A stretch of 64,000 nt of DNA from Streptomyces finlayi (lineage in GTDB: Bacteria; Actinomycetota; Actinomycetes; Streptomycetales; Streptomycetaceae). The DNA lies in the NCBI RefSeq assembly GCF_014216315.1, contig NZ_CP045702.1, forward strand, positions 2,356,001-2,420,000, in the 5' to 3' direction. Under the pieces are notes generated by a model. The model was given only the letters and a program-made list of their open reading frames with translations, ran no database searches and was not told the DNA's origin. Numbering within the stretch: position 1 is the stretch's first letter; every line of letters starts with the position of its first letter. Below, piece after piece: positions 42,641 through 52,319 of the stretch. The translations under genes and the position numbers were made by a program.

Positions 42641-45034
42641 GTGACCATCGCGCCAGCCGATCCGGTTTCAGCAGCAGAGTCCGCCGGAAACACCGGAACC
42701 GCCGAGTCCACGGACGCCCCCGGGACCGTACTCCTGCGGACCCTCACCGAACTGACGGCGGATCTGCCCGACACCGACCCCGGACGCGTCGCCGCCGCCG
42801 CACTGCGCGGCCGCAACGCCCGGTCGGACGAGGCCGAGCTGTGCTCGCTGGCCACCGAGGCCGCCGCCGGCCTGATCTCCGAGGACCCCGCCTACTCCCG
42901 GCTCGCCGCACGCCTCCTCACCCGCACCATCGCGGACGAGGCGGCAGGCCAGGGCGCGCTCTCCTTCTCGGCCTCGGTCGCCGTCGGGCACCGCGAGGGA
43001 CTGATCGCGGACCGCACCGCACAGTTCGTCCGGGTCCACGCCTCCCGGCTCGACGCCCTGGTCGGCGCCTCGCTCGTGGGCGGCGCCGACGACCGGTTCG
43101 GCTACTTCGGGCTGCGGACCCTCTACAGCCGCTATCTGCTGCGCCACCCGCTGACCCGAGAGGTGATCGAGACCCCGCAGCACTTCATGCTGCGCGTCGC
43201 GTCCGGCCTCGCCGAGGACGACTCACCGGAGGCGCTGGACGAGGTCGCCGCGCTGTACGGCCTGATGAGCCGGCTCGACTACCTCCCCTCCTCCCCCACG
43301 CTCTTCAACTCCGGCACCCGGCACCCGCAGATGTCCTCCTGCTATCTGCTGGACTCGCCGCTGGACGAGCTCGACTCGATCTACGACCGCTACCACCAGG
43401 TGGCCAGGCTCTCCAAGCACGCGGGCGGCATCGGCCTCTCGTACTCCCGTATCCGCGCCCGCGGTTCGCTGATCCGCGGCACCAACGGGCACTCCAACGG
43501 CATCGTGCCGTTCCTCAAGACGCTGGACGCCTCGGTCGCCGCCGTCAACCAGGGAGGCCGCCGCAAGGGCGCGGCCGCCGTCTACCTGGAGACCTGGCAC
43601 GCGGACATCGAGGAGTTCCTGGAGCTGCGCGACAACACGGGCGAGGACCAGCGGCGTACGCACAACCTCAACCTGGCGCACTGGATTCCGGACGAGTTCA
43701 TGCGCCGGGTCGACGCGGACGGCCCGTGGTCGCTGTTCTCGCCCGCCGACGTGCCCGAGCTGGTCGACCTGTGGGGCGACGACTTCGACGCGGCGTACCG
43801 CGCCGCCGAGGCGGCGGGGCTGGCCCGCAAGACGATGCCGGCCCGGGACCTCTACGGCCGCATGATGCGTACGCTCGCGCAGACCGGTCAGGGCTGGATG
43901 ACGTTCAAGGACGCCTCCAACCGCACGGCCAACCAGACCGCCGAGCCGGGCCGCGTGGTCCACTCGTCGAACCTGTGCACCGAGATCCTCGAAGTCACGG
44001 ACGACGGCGAGACGGCCGTCTGCAACCTCGGTTCGGTCAACCTCGGCGCGTTCGTGGCCGACGGCGACATCGACTGGGAGCGCCTGGACGCCACGGTCCG
44101 CACCGCCGTGACCTTCCTCGACCGGGTCGTCGACATCAACTTCTACCCGACCGAGGAGGCCGGCCGGTCCAACGCCCGCTGGCGCCCGGTGGGCCTGGGC
44201 GCGATGGGGCTCCAGGACGTCTTCTTCCAGCTGCGGCTGCCGTTCGACTCCCCCGAGGCGCGGGCGCTGTCCACGAAGATCTCCGAGCGGATCATGCTCG
44301 CCGCGTACGAGGCGTCCTGCGACCTCGCCGAGCGCTCCGGGCCCCTTCCCGCCTGGTCGCAGACACGCACCGCCCGCGGTGTCCTGCACCCCGACCACTA
44401 CGCCACCGCGCTGCACTGGCCGGAGCGCTGGAACGCACTGCGCGCCCGGATCGCGACGACCGGGATGCGTAACTCCCTGCTGCTGGCCATCGCGCCGACG
44501 GCGACGATCGCCTCGATCGCCGGGGTGTACGAGTGCATCGAGCCGCAGGTCTCCAACCTCTTCAAGCGCGAGACGCTCAGCGGTGAGTTCCTCCAGGTCA
44601 ACGCCTACCTCGTCGCCGAGCTGAAGAAGCTCGGCGTGTGGGACGCGCGGACCCGTGAGGCGCTGCGCGAGGCCAGCGGTTCCGTGCAGGGCTTCGCGTG
44701 GATCCCCGAGGACGTGCGGGCGCTGTACCGCACGGCGTGGGAGATCCCGCAGCGCGGACTGATCGACATGGCGGCGGCCCGTACGCCGTTCCTCGACCAG
44801 AGTCAGTCGCTGAACCTGTTCCTGGAGACGCCGACGATCGGCAAGCTCTCCTCGATGTACGCGTACGCCTGGAAGCAGGGGCTGAAGACGACGTACTACC
44901 TGCGCTCGCGCCCGGCCACCCGGATCGCCCGCGCGGCGTCCGCCGCCCCCGTCCCCGCCCAGACGGCCGCGCCCGACGCGGACGCGATCGCCTGCTCCCT
45001 GGAAAACCCCGAGTCCTGCGAGGCCTGTCAGTGA
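42641..45034 (+). CDS. nrdA: class Ia ribonucleotide reductase large subunit
   Basis: A 797-residue R1 subunit. An N-terminal ATP-cone region precedes the catalytic barrel; SSCYLLDSP carries the reactive Cys near the substrate, and NLCTEILE and LGSVNLGAF are catalytic-core landmarks. The C-terminus, ENPESCEACQ, bears the CxxC that is re-reduced by thioredoxin. GTG 42641 has GAGGGAGAG upstream. It makes deoxyribonucleotides aerobically with NrdB, whose start overlaps its stop by one base, and is controlled by the riboswitch. Confidence 0.95.
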   Translation: MTIAPADPVSAAESAGNTGTAESTDAPGTVLLRTLTELTADLPDTDPGRVAAAALRGRNARSDEAELCSLATEAAAGLISEDPAYSRLAARLLTRTIADEAAGQGALSFSASVAVGHREGLIADRTAQFVRVHASRLDALVGASLVGGADDRFGYFGLRTLYSRYLLRHPLTREVIETPQHFMLRVASGLAEDDSPEALDEVAALYGLMSRLDYLPSSPTLFNSGTRHPQMSSCYLLDSPLDELDSIYDRYHQVARLSKHAGGIGLSYSRIRARGSLIRGTNGHSNGIVPFLKTLDASVAAVNQGGRRKGAAAVYLETWHADIEEFLELRDNTGEDQRRTHNLNLAHWIPDEFMRRVDADGPWSLFSPADVPELVDLWGDDFDAAYRAAEAAGLARKTMPARDLYGRMMRTLAQTGQGWMTFKDASNRTANQTAEPGRVVHSSNLCTEILEVTDDGETAVCNLGSVNLGAFVADGDIDWERLDATVRTAVTFLDRVVDINFYPTEEAGRSNARWRPVGLGAMGLQDVFFQLRLPFDSPEARALSTKISERIMLAAYEASCDLAERSGPLPAWSQTRTARGVLHPDHYATALHWPERWNALRARIATTGMRNSLLLAIAPTATIASIAGVYECIEPQVSNLFKRETLSGEFLQVNAYLVAELKKLGVWDARTREALREASGSVQGFAWIPEDVRALYRTAWEIPQRGLIDMAAARTPFLDQSQSLNLFLETPTIGKLSSMYAYAWKQGLKTTYYLRSRPATRIARAASAAPVPAQTAAPDADAIACSLENPESCEACQ

Positions 45035-46050
45035 TGAGTTCCGACGCGACCAAGAACCTGCTCGACCCGGGTTTCGAACTGACCCTGCGGCCCATGCGGT
45101 ACCCGGACTTCTACGAGCGCTACCGCGACGCGATCAAGAACACCTGGACGGTGGAGGAGGTCGACCTCCACTCGGACGTGGCGGACCTCGCGAAGCTGTC
45201 GCCCGGCGAGCAGCACATGATCGGCCGGCTCGTCGCCTTCTTCGCGACGGGTGACTCGATCGTCTCCAACAACCTCGTGCTGACGCTGTACAAGCACATC
45301 AACTCGCCCGAGGCGCGGCTGTACCTGTCCCGGCAGCTCTTCGAGGAGGCCGTGCACGTCCAGTTCTATCTGACGCTGCTCGACACCTATCTGCCCGACC
45401 CGGACGACCGCGCGGCGGCGTTCGACGCGGTCGAGGAGATTCCCTCGATCCGGGAGAAGGCGCGGTTCTGCTTCAAGTGGATCAACGAGGTCGAGAAGCT
45501 GGACCGGCTGGAGACACAGGCCGACCGGCGTCGCTTCCTGCTGAACCTGATCTGCTTCGCGGCCTGCATCGAGGGGCTGTTCTTCTACGGGGCCTTCGCG
45601 TACGTGTACTGGTTCCGCTCCCGCGGTCTGCTGCACGGCCTCGCCACGGGAACCAACTGGGTCTTCCGTGACGAGACGATGCACATGAACTTCGCGTTCG
45701 AGGTCGTGGACACCGTCCGCAAGGAGGAGCCGGAGCTCTTCGACGACGCCCTCCAGCAGCAGGTCACCGACATGCTGAAGGAGGCCGTCGAGGCGGAGCT
45801 GCAGTTCGGCCGGGACCTGTGTGGTGAGGGCCTGCCCGGGATGAACACCGAGTCGATGCGCCAGTACCTGGAGTGCGTCGCCGACCAGCGCCTCACCCGC
45901 CTGGGCTTCGCCCCGCTGTACGGCTCGGAGAACCCGTTCTCGTTCATGGAGCTCCAGGGCGTCCAGGAGCTGACGAACTTCTTCGAGCGCCGGCCGTCCG
46001 CGTACCAGGTGGCCGTGGAGGGCTCGGTCGGGTTCGACGACGACTTCTAA
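45034..46050 (+). CDS. nrdB: class Ia ribonucleotide reductase small (radical) subunit
   Basis: A 338-residue R2 subunit. Metal ligands are visible in LFEEAVHVQFY and RDETMHMNFAFEV, and the C-terminal tail ending VGFDDDF docks into NrdA. It stores the tyrosyl radical on a di-iron centre. Translationally coupled to nrdA. Confidence 0.95.
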   Translation: MSSDATKNLLDPGFELTLRPMRYPDFYERYRDAIKNTWTVEEVDLHSDVADLAKLSPGEQHMIGRLVAFFATGDSIVSNNLVLTLYKHINSPEARLYLSRQLFEEAVHVQFYLTLLDTYLPDPDDRAAAFDAVEEIPSIREKARFCFKWINEVEKLDRLETQADRRRFLLNLICFAACIEGLFFYGAFAYVYWFRSRGLLHGLATGTNWVFRDETMHMNFAFEVVDTVRKEEPELFDDALQQQVTDMLKEAVEAELQFGRDLCGEGLPGMNTESMRQYLECVADQRLTRLGFAPLYGSENPFSFMELQGVQELTNFFERRPSAYQVAVEGSVGFDDDF

Positions 46051-46054
46051 TGCC

Positions 46055-46540
46055 GTGAACCCTGGCCCACGATCCGTTGGAGGGGCGCCGGGCGGCCGTG
46101 ACCGGCCGTGTGGCGCCGGGCCGTCGTTGGTCGTGCCGCCGCACCGCGACGGCGGGCAGGCGCAGTACATCGAGCGCCCGCTGCCCCGGGCCGCGTGCGA
46201 CACCGTCGGTGACACGCTCGCCTGGATGGAGCGCCACATCGGCCAGGAGATGACCGTCGAACAGCTCGCCGGTCTGGCCCACATGTCACCGCGCACCTTC
46301 GCGCGCCGCTTCCAGCAGGAGACGGGGACCACTCCGTACCGCTGGCTGCTGCGCCAACGGGTGCTGCTGGCGCAGCACTTGCTGGAAGGCTCCGACGAGA
46401 CCATGGAGGCCATCGCGGACCGGACCGGCTTCGGCACCGCGGCGGCGCTCCGCCACCAGTTCGTACGCTCGCTGGACATCACTCCGCACGCCTACCGCCG
46501 GACCTTCCGCGGCCCGTCGGCGACGACCGGGGTGGCCTGA
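46055..46540 (+). CDS. nrdS: AraC-family regulator NrdS, N-terminally short
   Basis: A 161-residue protein containing only the C-terminal helix-turn-helix pair of an AraC/GlxA-type regulator (LAHMSPRTFARRFQQETGTT, then IADRTGFGTAAALRHQF). The segment LVVPPHRDGGQAQYIERPLP before it is typical of the end of a DJ-1/PfpI-like domain, which is otherwise missing; the full family is about 320 residues. It is the third gene of nrdABS, starting 5 bp after nrdB. Either it is a natural short form or the N-terminus was deleted. Confidence 0.75.
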   Translation: MNPGPRSVGGAPGGRDRPCGAGPSLVVPPHRDGGQAQYIERPLPRAACDTVGDTLAWMERHIGQEMTVEQLAGLAHMSPRTFARRFQQETGTTPYRWLLRQRVLLAQHLLEGSDETMEAIADRTGFGTAAALRHQFVRSLDITPHAYRRTFRGPSATTGVA

Positions 46541-46612
46541 GCCCAGGACGCGCGCCGCCCCGCCCGGACTTCCCGGACGGGGCGGCGGTGCTGGACAGGT
46601 GGTGTACGCGGC

Positions 46613-47350
46613 TCAGATGCCGCAGCTCGACGCCGACCAGAAGCGGTTGGGCCCCTGGTTGACGTGGACGTGGTCACCGTGGCCGGCGTATCCCGGGCCG
46701 AGGATCCCGTTGAAGCCGTGGTAGCGGGCCTGCTTGGCGATGGTGCACAGCGAGTGCGGTCCCGAGCCCAGGTCGACGGCGTCACCGTACAGATGGCGGC
46801 TGTTCGAGGCGCCGCCGACCGCCGAGTTGCAGGAGTAGGACCGGAAGCCGCTGGTCACGCGGATGGACGCGTCACCGAGCGCGTGGCGGAGCGCCTCCAG
46901 CTTCCACATCGAGCTCAGGGCGTTGGCCTTGGCCGTGCCTGCGGCGACCGCACCGCCCGCCCAGGTGCTGTTGCAGTTGTTGAGCTCGGGGTACGTGAAG
47001 TGGACCGGGGTGCAGTCGTCGTCCTGGAGCGCGTACAGCTTGGACTGGGTGGCCGGGCCGGCGACTCCGTCCGCGGTGAGCCCGTAGGCGGCCTGGAAGC
47101 GCTTGACCGCCGCGGTGGTGGACGGCCCGTACGAGCCGTCGATGGCGAGCACGGCGTTGTATCCGGGGTATCCGGCCACCCGGATCTGGAGCTGGGTGAC
47201 ATCGTTGCCGGTGGCGCCGGGCGAGAGCGTCCTGGTCCAGGTGTAACAGCCGTCGGCCTGTGCGGGACCGGCGGTCAGTACGACTCCGCCGATCGCGAAA
47301 GCCATGGCCATGACAAGGCCGAGCAAGGCATGTGCGGTGCGTCTGAGCAT
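46613..47350 (-). CDS. secreted zinc D-Ala-D-Ala carboxypeptidase with peptidoglycan-binding domain (M15)
   Basis: A 245-residue exported protein. The signal peptide ends AGPAQA before DGC. A PG_binding_1 domain follows (VTQLQIRVAGYPGYNAV, then GPSTTAAVKRFQAAYGL) at about residues 45-110, then the M15A peptidase part with SRHLYGDAVDLG and HGDHVH supplying the zinc ligands. It trims peptidoglycan side chains, like the Streptomyces albus G enzyme. Single gene, convergent with nrdS. Confidence 0.9.
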   Translation of the reverse strand: MLRRTAHALLGLVMAMAFAIGGVVLTAGPAQADGCYTWTRTLSPGATGNDVTQLQIRVAGYPGYNAVLAIDGSYGPSTTAAVKRFQAAYGLTADGVAGPATQSKLYALQDDDCTPVHFTYPELNNCNSTWAGGAVAAGTAKANALSSMWKLEALRHALGDASIRVTSGFRSYSCNSAVGGASNSRHLYGDAVDLGSGPHSLCTIAKQARYHGFNGILGPGYAGHGDHVHVNQGPNRFWSASSCGI

Positions 47351-47462
47351 GGGGTACTCCCTACCACGGTGAGGTGTTGGGGCTGAGACTGTCGGACGAG
47401 TCGACGCGCGTCAACCAGGCAGGGAAGAACAGCGGTTGACCGCAACCGGAACGGGAACGGGA

Positions 47463-47503
47463 ACGGGGTCCCGCCGCCGGCTGTACCGGCGACCGGACCC
47501 CGT
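47463..47503 (-). terminator. probable def terminator
   Basis: ACGGGGTC pairs with the later GACCCCGT-type arm (GGACCCCGT) around a GC-rich loop, just after the def stop. A run of GGAACG units (47441-47466) lies on its left. Confidence 0.5.
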
Positions 47504-47520
47504 CCACGGAGCGCGAGCGG

Positions 47521-48159
47521 TCAGTCGTTGGGAACGACCTCGTAGCGGGGCGTGCCCTCGTCCATCTGCCGCAGCGCGTCCTTGCGGTCCCGCTTCGAGA
47601 GCCGGTCGATGTACAGGTAGCCGTACAGGTGGTCCGTCTCGTGCTGGAGGCAGCGCGCGAAGTAGCCGTTGCCCCGCACCCTCACCGGGTTGCCCTTGGC
47701 GTCCTGGCCGCGCACCACCGCGTAGTCGGGGCGGGCCAGCCCGGCGTACGCCGTCGGCACGGAGAGGCAGCCCTCGTTGGCGTCGTCGAGGACGCGCTCC
47801 GCCGGCGGCAGCTCCTCCAGCACCGGATTGCAGATCGCACCGACGTGCCGCACACCGTCGTCGTCCATACAGTCGTAGACGAAGACCTTGAGGTCCACGC
47901 CGATCTGGTTGGCGGCCAGACCCACACCCTCCGCCGTCCGCTGGCTGGCGAACATGTCGTCGATCAGCCGGGCCAGCTCGCCGTCGAACGCGGTGACGTC
48001 CGCGCACTCCTTGTGGAGTACCGGGTTGCCCACGACCGTGATCGGCCGCGAGGTACCGCGCTCGCGGTACGCCGCCTCACGCGCCTCGCAGTCCTCGGTG
48101 TCGACGAGGAATCCCTCGTCGTCGACGCTGATCTGCTCGTCCGTCTCCTGCTGCGCCAT
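47521..48159 (-). CDS. def: peptide deformylase
   Basis: A 212-residue deformylase. The three family motifs are present: GVGLAANQIG, EGCLSVP and QHETDHLYG (HExxH-type metal site, with the Cys of motif 2 as third ligand). It removes the formyl group from nascent peptides. The N-terminal acidic extension (about 40 residues) is typical of actinobacterial forms. ATG 48159 is chosen from where the protein becomes well conserved. Confidence 0.95.
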   Translation of the reverse strand: MAQQETDEQISVDDEGFLVDTEDCEAREAAYRERGTSRPITVVGNPVLHKECADVTAFDGELARLIDDMFASQRTAEGVGLAANQIGVDLKVFVYDCMDDDGVRHVGAICNPVLEELPPAERVLDDANEGCLSVPTAYAGLARPDYAVVRGQDAKGNPVRVRGNGYFARCLQHETDHLYGYLYIDRLSKRDRKDALRQMDEGTPRYEVVPND

Positions 48160-48251
48160 GTCCGCCGTACGCCTTCCTGCAAACCTGATACCCGTGAACT
48201 TCGGGACAACCGGCACCGGGTTTCGGTGCCCGTACAGCCTACGGGCACCGC

Positions 48252-49244
48252 TCAGCAGACTTCTTCGAGATCCCGCCACTCACGGCTGTCCGGACTGTCC
48301 GCGACCCAGCCGTCCAGCAGCCCGCGCACCAGCCCCGGGGGCGCCGCGAGGCCGCATTCACGCTCCGGCACCCAGAGGCCACCAGCCGTGCGGTGGCCCA
48401 GCGGACCCGGGTGGCCCGGTTCACTGTGGTCGTGCGGGTCGAGATGCTCGCCGTCGCCCTCGTCGCTCTCCATCCTGCTCTCCGAGCAGGTACGGCAGAG
48501 CAGCCGTACGGATGACGACCAGTCCTCGGCGGCGAACCCTGCGTCGGACGCCAGCTGCTCCAGCGCGTCCCGGTCCGCCTCGGTCGCGGCTTCGAGGAGC
48601 ACCACCCAGGTGGGCACCGGAGAGGGCGCCCACAGCTCGATCTCGTCGAAGACGGGATACGAGGGCCCGGCGGCAGTGACCCGCTCACCGTTGGGCACCC
48701 CGTCGTGGAGGACGACCTCGCCCCAGCGCCGCCCGGACGAGGGCAGCGGGATCGACAGCACTTCCATCCGTGCCGGGTCCAGCCTGCGCCCCCAGACGAC
48801 CTCGGACTCGCCCTCGGGCGACAGCCGTACCGCCGCGCTGCCCAGCTCCATGCCGAGCGGCTCGCTGGTGGCCGCCGCGCCGTACTGCCCGTTGCCCGGG
48901 ACCTTCAGCCCGTACGCCTGCCAGGCCCGGCGTGCCAGCGGCCAGTCCTGGAGCGCGGTGGCCGCGATCCCGACGTTCCACCAGTCCGGCGCCCCGGACT
49001 CCCGGTCCAGGAGCGCGACGGCCCGCAGACCGGCGGCTCTCGCCTGCTCCCAGTCGTGCCTGAACTTGTGCAGCAGCGCCAGATTGAACCAGGACTCGGA
49101 GAGCCAGGGTTCCAGGTCCACCGCGCGTGTCAGCAGCGCCCCCGCGTCCTCGTACCGGCCGTCGCCGATCAGCGTGAACGCGCGGTCCGTGGCCTGCCGC
49201 CAAGAGGCGGAGGGCCGATGCCGTACCTTCCCGAAGATCCTCAC
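48252..49244 (-). CDS. tetratricopeptide repeat protein
   Basis: A 330-residue protein. One or two TPR units are visible (YEDAGALLTRAVDLEPWLSE, then WFNLALLHKFRHDWEQARAA). A middle all-beta region and a C-terminal His/Asp/Glu-rich patch (DEGDGEHLDPHDHSEPGH) with several Cys (LLCRTCSES, ERECGL) follow and may bind metal. I start at GTG 49244 (GGCGGGAA upstream); the frame extends to 49304. The function is unknown. Confidence 0.7.
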   Translation of the reverse strand: MRIFGKVRHRPSASWRQATDRAFTLIGDGRYEDAGALLTRAVDLEPWLSESWFNLALLHKFRHDWEQARAAGLRAVALLDRESGAPDWWNVGIAATALQDWPLARRAWQAYGLKVPGNGQYGAAATSEPLGMELGSAAVRLSPEGESEVVWGRRLDPARMEVLSIPLPSSGRRWGEVVLHDGVPNGERVTAAGPSYPVFDEIELWAPSPVPTWVVLLEAATEADRDALEQLASDAGFAAEDWSSSVRLLCRTCSESRMESDEGDGEHLDPHDHSEPGHPGPLGHRTAGGLWVPERECGLAAPPGLVRGLLDGWVADSPDSREWRDLEEVC

Positions 49245-49336
49245 GATTCCCGCCTGTCCCGACTGGACACCCTCGTTTTCCGCTCTACTTTCGCATCCAA
49301 CCATGCCCGGCCGGACGCCCGCTCATTACCCATGGG

Positions 49337-50602
49337 TTACTCAGGCCGGACCTGGGTCGGACCGCCTCGTGCCAGGACCCCGGCAAGCGCTTCCACGACC
49401 TGGGGCTGGTAGTCGTGACCCGTGGCCAGTCTGAGCTGTTCCAGGGCGCCGAGCGGCCCGATGGCACTTTCCCCGCACAGGTCGTCGTATGCGTTGACCG
49501 CCCGGACGATCCTGGCGGCCATGGGCTGCTCCCGGTATGGATCGGCCTGCTGCTCCACCACCACGGCGACCGCGGTGTCCACCCCGGTCTGACGGACCAC
49601 CGCCCCGCCCAGGAGCGCGATCCGGCGCTGATCGGCGGCGGGCAGGGTGGCGGTGGCCCCCTCGGCCACCGGGTCCACGAGCGAGAGCTGACCGATGTCG
49701 TGCATCAGCGCCGCGTACTCCAGGACGGTCAGCTCCCGCCCGGACAGGCCCAGCTCGCGGCCCACGGCCGTGGAGAGCTCGGCGACGCGGCGGGCGTGCC
49801 CGTGCGGGGTGTAGCCGGCGATCTCCGTGGACCGGGCCAGGGAGGCGATGGTCTGCCGGTAGGTCGTGCGGACCGCCGCGTACCTCCGGTACGACACCTG
49901 GGCCAGCAGCAGGGGTAGGCACAGGACGGGCAGCGCCCAGAGCCCCGCGACGGCGACTCCGATGGCCATGACCGAGCCGGTCGCGCAGACCGCCGAGCCG
50001 ATGCCGACGAGGGTCCGCAGCTCGTCCCTCAGGAGCGGACCGTAGGGATAGCGGGTGCGGGAGTGCAGCAGAAGGGCGGCGAGCACGGCGTCGCACAGCG
50101 CGGTCAGGGCCAGCAGCAGGAGCAGGAAGAGGACGAAGTACGGACCCTCGCCGAACCAGCGGCCCGACTGACCGGAGTTGTACAGCGGCTGGAAGCACAC
50201 GGCTGCGAAGCCGACGGTCAGGACACGGCGGGCAGCCAGATCGGGGGCGGGTCCACTGCCGCGTGCCACGTGGGGCACAGCGGCGAGGAGCTGCGCGGCG
50301 ACGACGACGGCGACCACCTGGAGCGCCCCGTGCGTGGTGGGTTCCCCGCCGCTGCGTCCCAGGAGGGCGTACGCGAGGGCCCCGGCGGCCCCGAGAGGCG
50401 CGGGCTCCCGCTCACCGGGCAGGGCGCCCCAGCGCGCCAGCTCGCCGGTCACGACGAGGGCGGCGAAGGTGAGGGCGTGCCAGGGCTCGGCGATCCCGTA
50501 CCAGAGCGTGTGGGCGAAGGCCGCGACGGTGAGCACGAGGGCGGCCCCCCGGACGGCCACCACGGCAGAACGCGCACCGTCCCGCCCGTGACCCCGGCTC
50601 AC
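49337..50602 (-). CDS. membrane protein with HD phosphohydrolase-type domain lacking GYP
   Basis: A 421-residue protein with about seven hydrophobic segments in residues 15-240 and a C-terminal HD domain (HGHARRVAELSTAVGRELGL, then YAALMHDIGQLSL). The H-x-x-G-Y-P motif found in its upstream neighbour is absent, so it may not hydrolyse cyclic di-GMP. Its GTG/ATG start overlaps the stop of the HD-GYP gene by 4 bp, suggesting a paired complex. Confidence 0.8.
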   Translation of the reverse strand: MSRGHGRDGARSAVVAVRGAALVLTVAAFAHTLWYGIAEPWHALTFAALVVTGELARWGALPGEREPAPLGAAGALAYALLGRSGGEPTTHGALQVVAVVVAAQLLAAVPHVARGSGPAPDLAARRVLTVGFAAVCFQPLYNSGQSGRWFGEGPYFVLFLLLLLALTALCDAVLAALLLHSRTRYPYGPLLRDELRTLVGIGSAVCATGSVMAIGVAVAGLWALPVLCLPLLLAQVSYRRYAAVRTTYRQTIASLARSTEIAGYTPHGHARRVAELSTAVGRELGLSGRELTVLEYAALMHDIGQLSLVDPVAEGATATLPAADQRRIALLGGAVVRQTGVDTAVAVVVEQQADPYREQPMAARIVRAVNAYDDLCGESAIGPLGALEQLRLATGHDYQPQVVEALAGVLARGGPTQVRPE

Positions 50603-52143
50603 CCGGCCCGCTCCCCGGACCGGGGCCCCCGGCCGCCGCCGCCTCCCCCACCGCCACCACCCGCGCCTTCACCACCCCGCACCTCACCACCAGCCCCCTC
50701 CACACCCCCGCCCCGCTCCTCACCACCAACCCCGGCAGAACCGAGCCCGTCCGGCGATCGAGGACAACGCGGCCCCTGGACGCCACCAGCCCTCCCGTCC
50801 CCGCCCTCCACCCGAGCACCCGGCACCGGCACCACCGCCTCGTCCGCCGTCACCGCCGTGGCCGCCCCCGACCACCCGTGCCGCGCGAGCCCCCGGGCCA
50901 GCGCCCCCACCATCCGTGGATCGAACTGGCTGCCCGCGCACCGTTCCAGCTCCGCGACCGCCGCCGGCACGGGCCGCCCCCGCCGGTAGGACCGGGTGGA
51001 CGTCATCGCGTCGAAGGCGTCGGCGACGGCGACGACCCGCGCGAACTCGGGAATCTGCAGCCCGCTGAGCCCGTACGGATAGCCGCTGCCGTCGAGCCGC
51101 TCGTGGTGGTGCAGGATCGCCGCCCGCGCCTCGTCCAGGAAGCCGATGCCCCGGACGATCTCGTGTCCGTACTCCGGATGCAGTTCGATGACCCGCCGCT
51201 CCTCCGGCGTGAGGGGCCCGTCCTTGCGCAGGACCCGGGTGGGAACGCCCAGCTTGCCCACGTCGTGCAGGATCCCGGCGAACCGGAGCGCTTCCAGCCG
51301 GCTCTCCTCCATGCCCAGCTCGCGGGCGATCAGCACAGACGCCTTGCCCACCCGCTCGCTGTGCCCGCGCGTGTACTTGTCCTTGATGTCGACGGCCTGC
51401 ACCAGCGCCCTGATCGTCGCCCGGTGCGCGGCGTGCTCACGGTGGTACTGGGCGAAGACCCAGCAGGAGATGTACATCGGCAGCAGCACGAAGAGCGCCG
51501 ACAAGGGACCGTACGAGCTGCGCCACAGGACGGCCGTCATCAGCCCGGCGAGCGCGTGCACGAGGTGCGGGCCAACCGAGTGCGGCAGCAGTCCACGCCA
51601 GGCGTGCCGGGCGGGCTGCCGCTCGGCCGTGACGAGGATGCAGCCGTCCAGCGCGGTCAGTACGAGGCTGAAGACGAGGGCCGCGGCGCAGGCGGGCAGC
51701 AGGGCGTACGGGAAGTCCGGGACGCCCAGGGCTCCGCTCCCGCCGAGCGCCCCGGGCCCGCCGAGCACGGCGTGCGCGGACGCGGCGGCCCACACGGTCA
51801 CCGACAGCTGTGCGGCCCGCCAGATCCGGCGGGCCGCGAACGGCGGCTGCTCCACCCGGCCGGCGAGCGCACCGGGAACCGCCACCAGCGCGGCGGCGGC
51901 CGGCGGCAGCAGGAACGCGGCGGCGAGCAGCAGCGGGAAGAACGAGCCCGCGCTGATCGGCACGGAGCTGCCGAAGAAGGGGCAGCGCCCGGGAAGTTCG
52001 CAGACCAGGTACAACCCGGTGAGGAGGGCGAGCGTGCCCCACGGCGTACCGGCGCCCGGTTCCCGTACCGGCCAGGCACACAGCGCGGCACACATCACCG
52101 CGCCCAGAATGCACACGCGCGCCGCTCCCGGTGTGCCCCTCAC
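50599..52143 (-). CDS. membrane HD-GYP domain protein
   Basis: A 514-residue protein with about six to eight hydrophobic segments (residues 10-235) and a full HD-GYP domain: GHSERVGKASVLIARELG, LRFAGILHDVGKLGVP and HHHERLDGSGYPYGLSG. The family includes cyclic di-GMP phosphodiesterases. The last 70 residues are a Gly/Glu-rich low-complexity tail, which is unusual. Upstream gene of a two-gene HD operon. Confidence 0.85.
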   Translation of the reverse strand: MRGTPGAARVCILGAVMCAALCAWPVREPGAGTPWGTLALLTGLYLVCELPGRCPFFGSSVPISAGSFFPLLLAAAFLLPPAAAALVAVPGALAGRVEQPPFAARRIWRAAQLSVTVWAAASAHAVLGGPGALGGSGALGVPDFPYALLPACAAALVFSLVLTALDGCILVTAERQPARHAWRGLLPHSVGPHLVHALAGLMTAVLWRSSYGPLSALFVLLPMYISCWVFAQYHREHAAHRATIRALVQAVDIKDKYTRGHSERVGKASVLIARELGMEESRLEALRFAGILHDVGKLGVPTRVLRKDGPLTPEERRVIELHPEYGHEIVRGIGFLDEARAAILHHHERLDGSGYPYGLSGLQIPEFARVVAVADAFDAMTSTRSYRRGRPVPAAVAELERCAGSQFDPRMVGALARGLARHGWSGAATAVTADEAVVPVPGARVEGGDGRAGGVQGPRCPRSPDGLGSAGVGGEERGGGVEGAGGEVRGGEGAGGGGGGGGGGRGPRSGERAG

Positions 52144-52319
52144 CCGTACCGCCCGTCCCCCGCGTGCTCAATGGAGGCGCCAGGCTAGCGAGTTGGGTGG
52201 GCGACGGAGCCCCGACGAGTCCGATTAGCACATTCGGGTGACGGCCGCGGAGACCGGGTGATACGCCCGAGGGCCCGCCGCGTAACGGCGTGCCCTCCGG
52301 ATACGGCGGTGGTGCGCGG

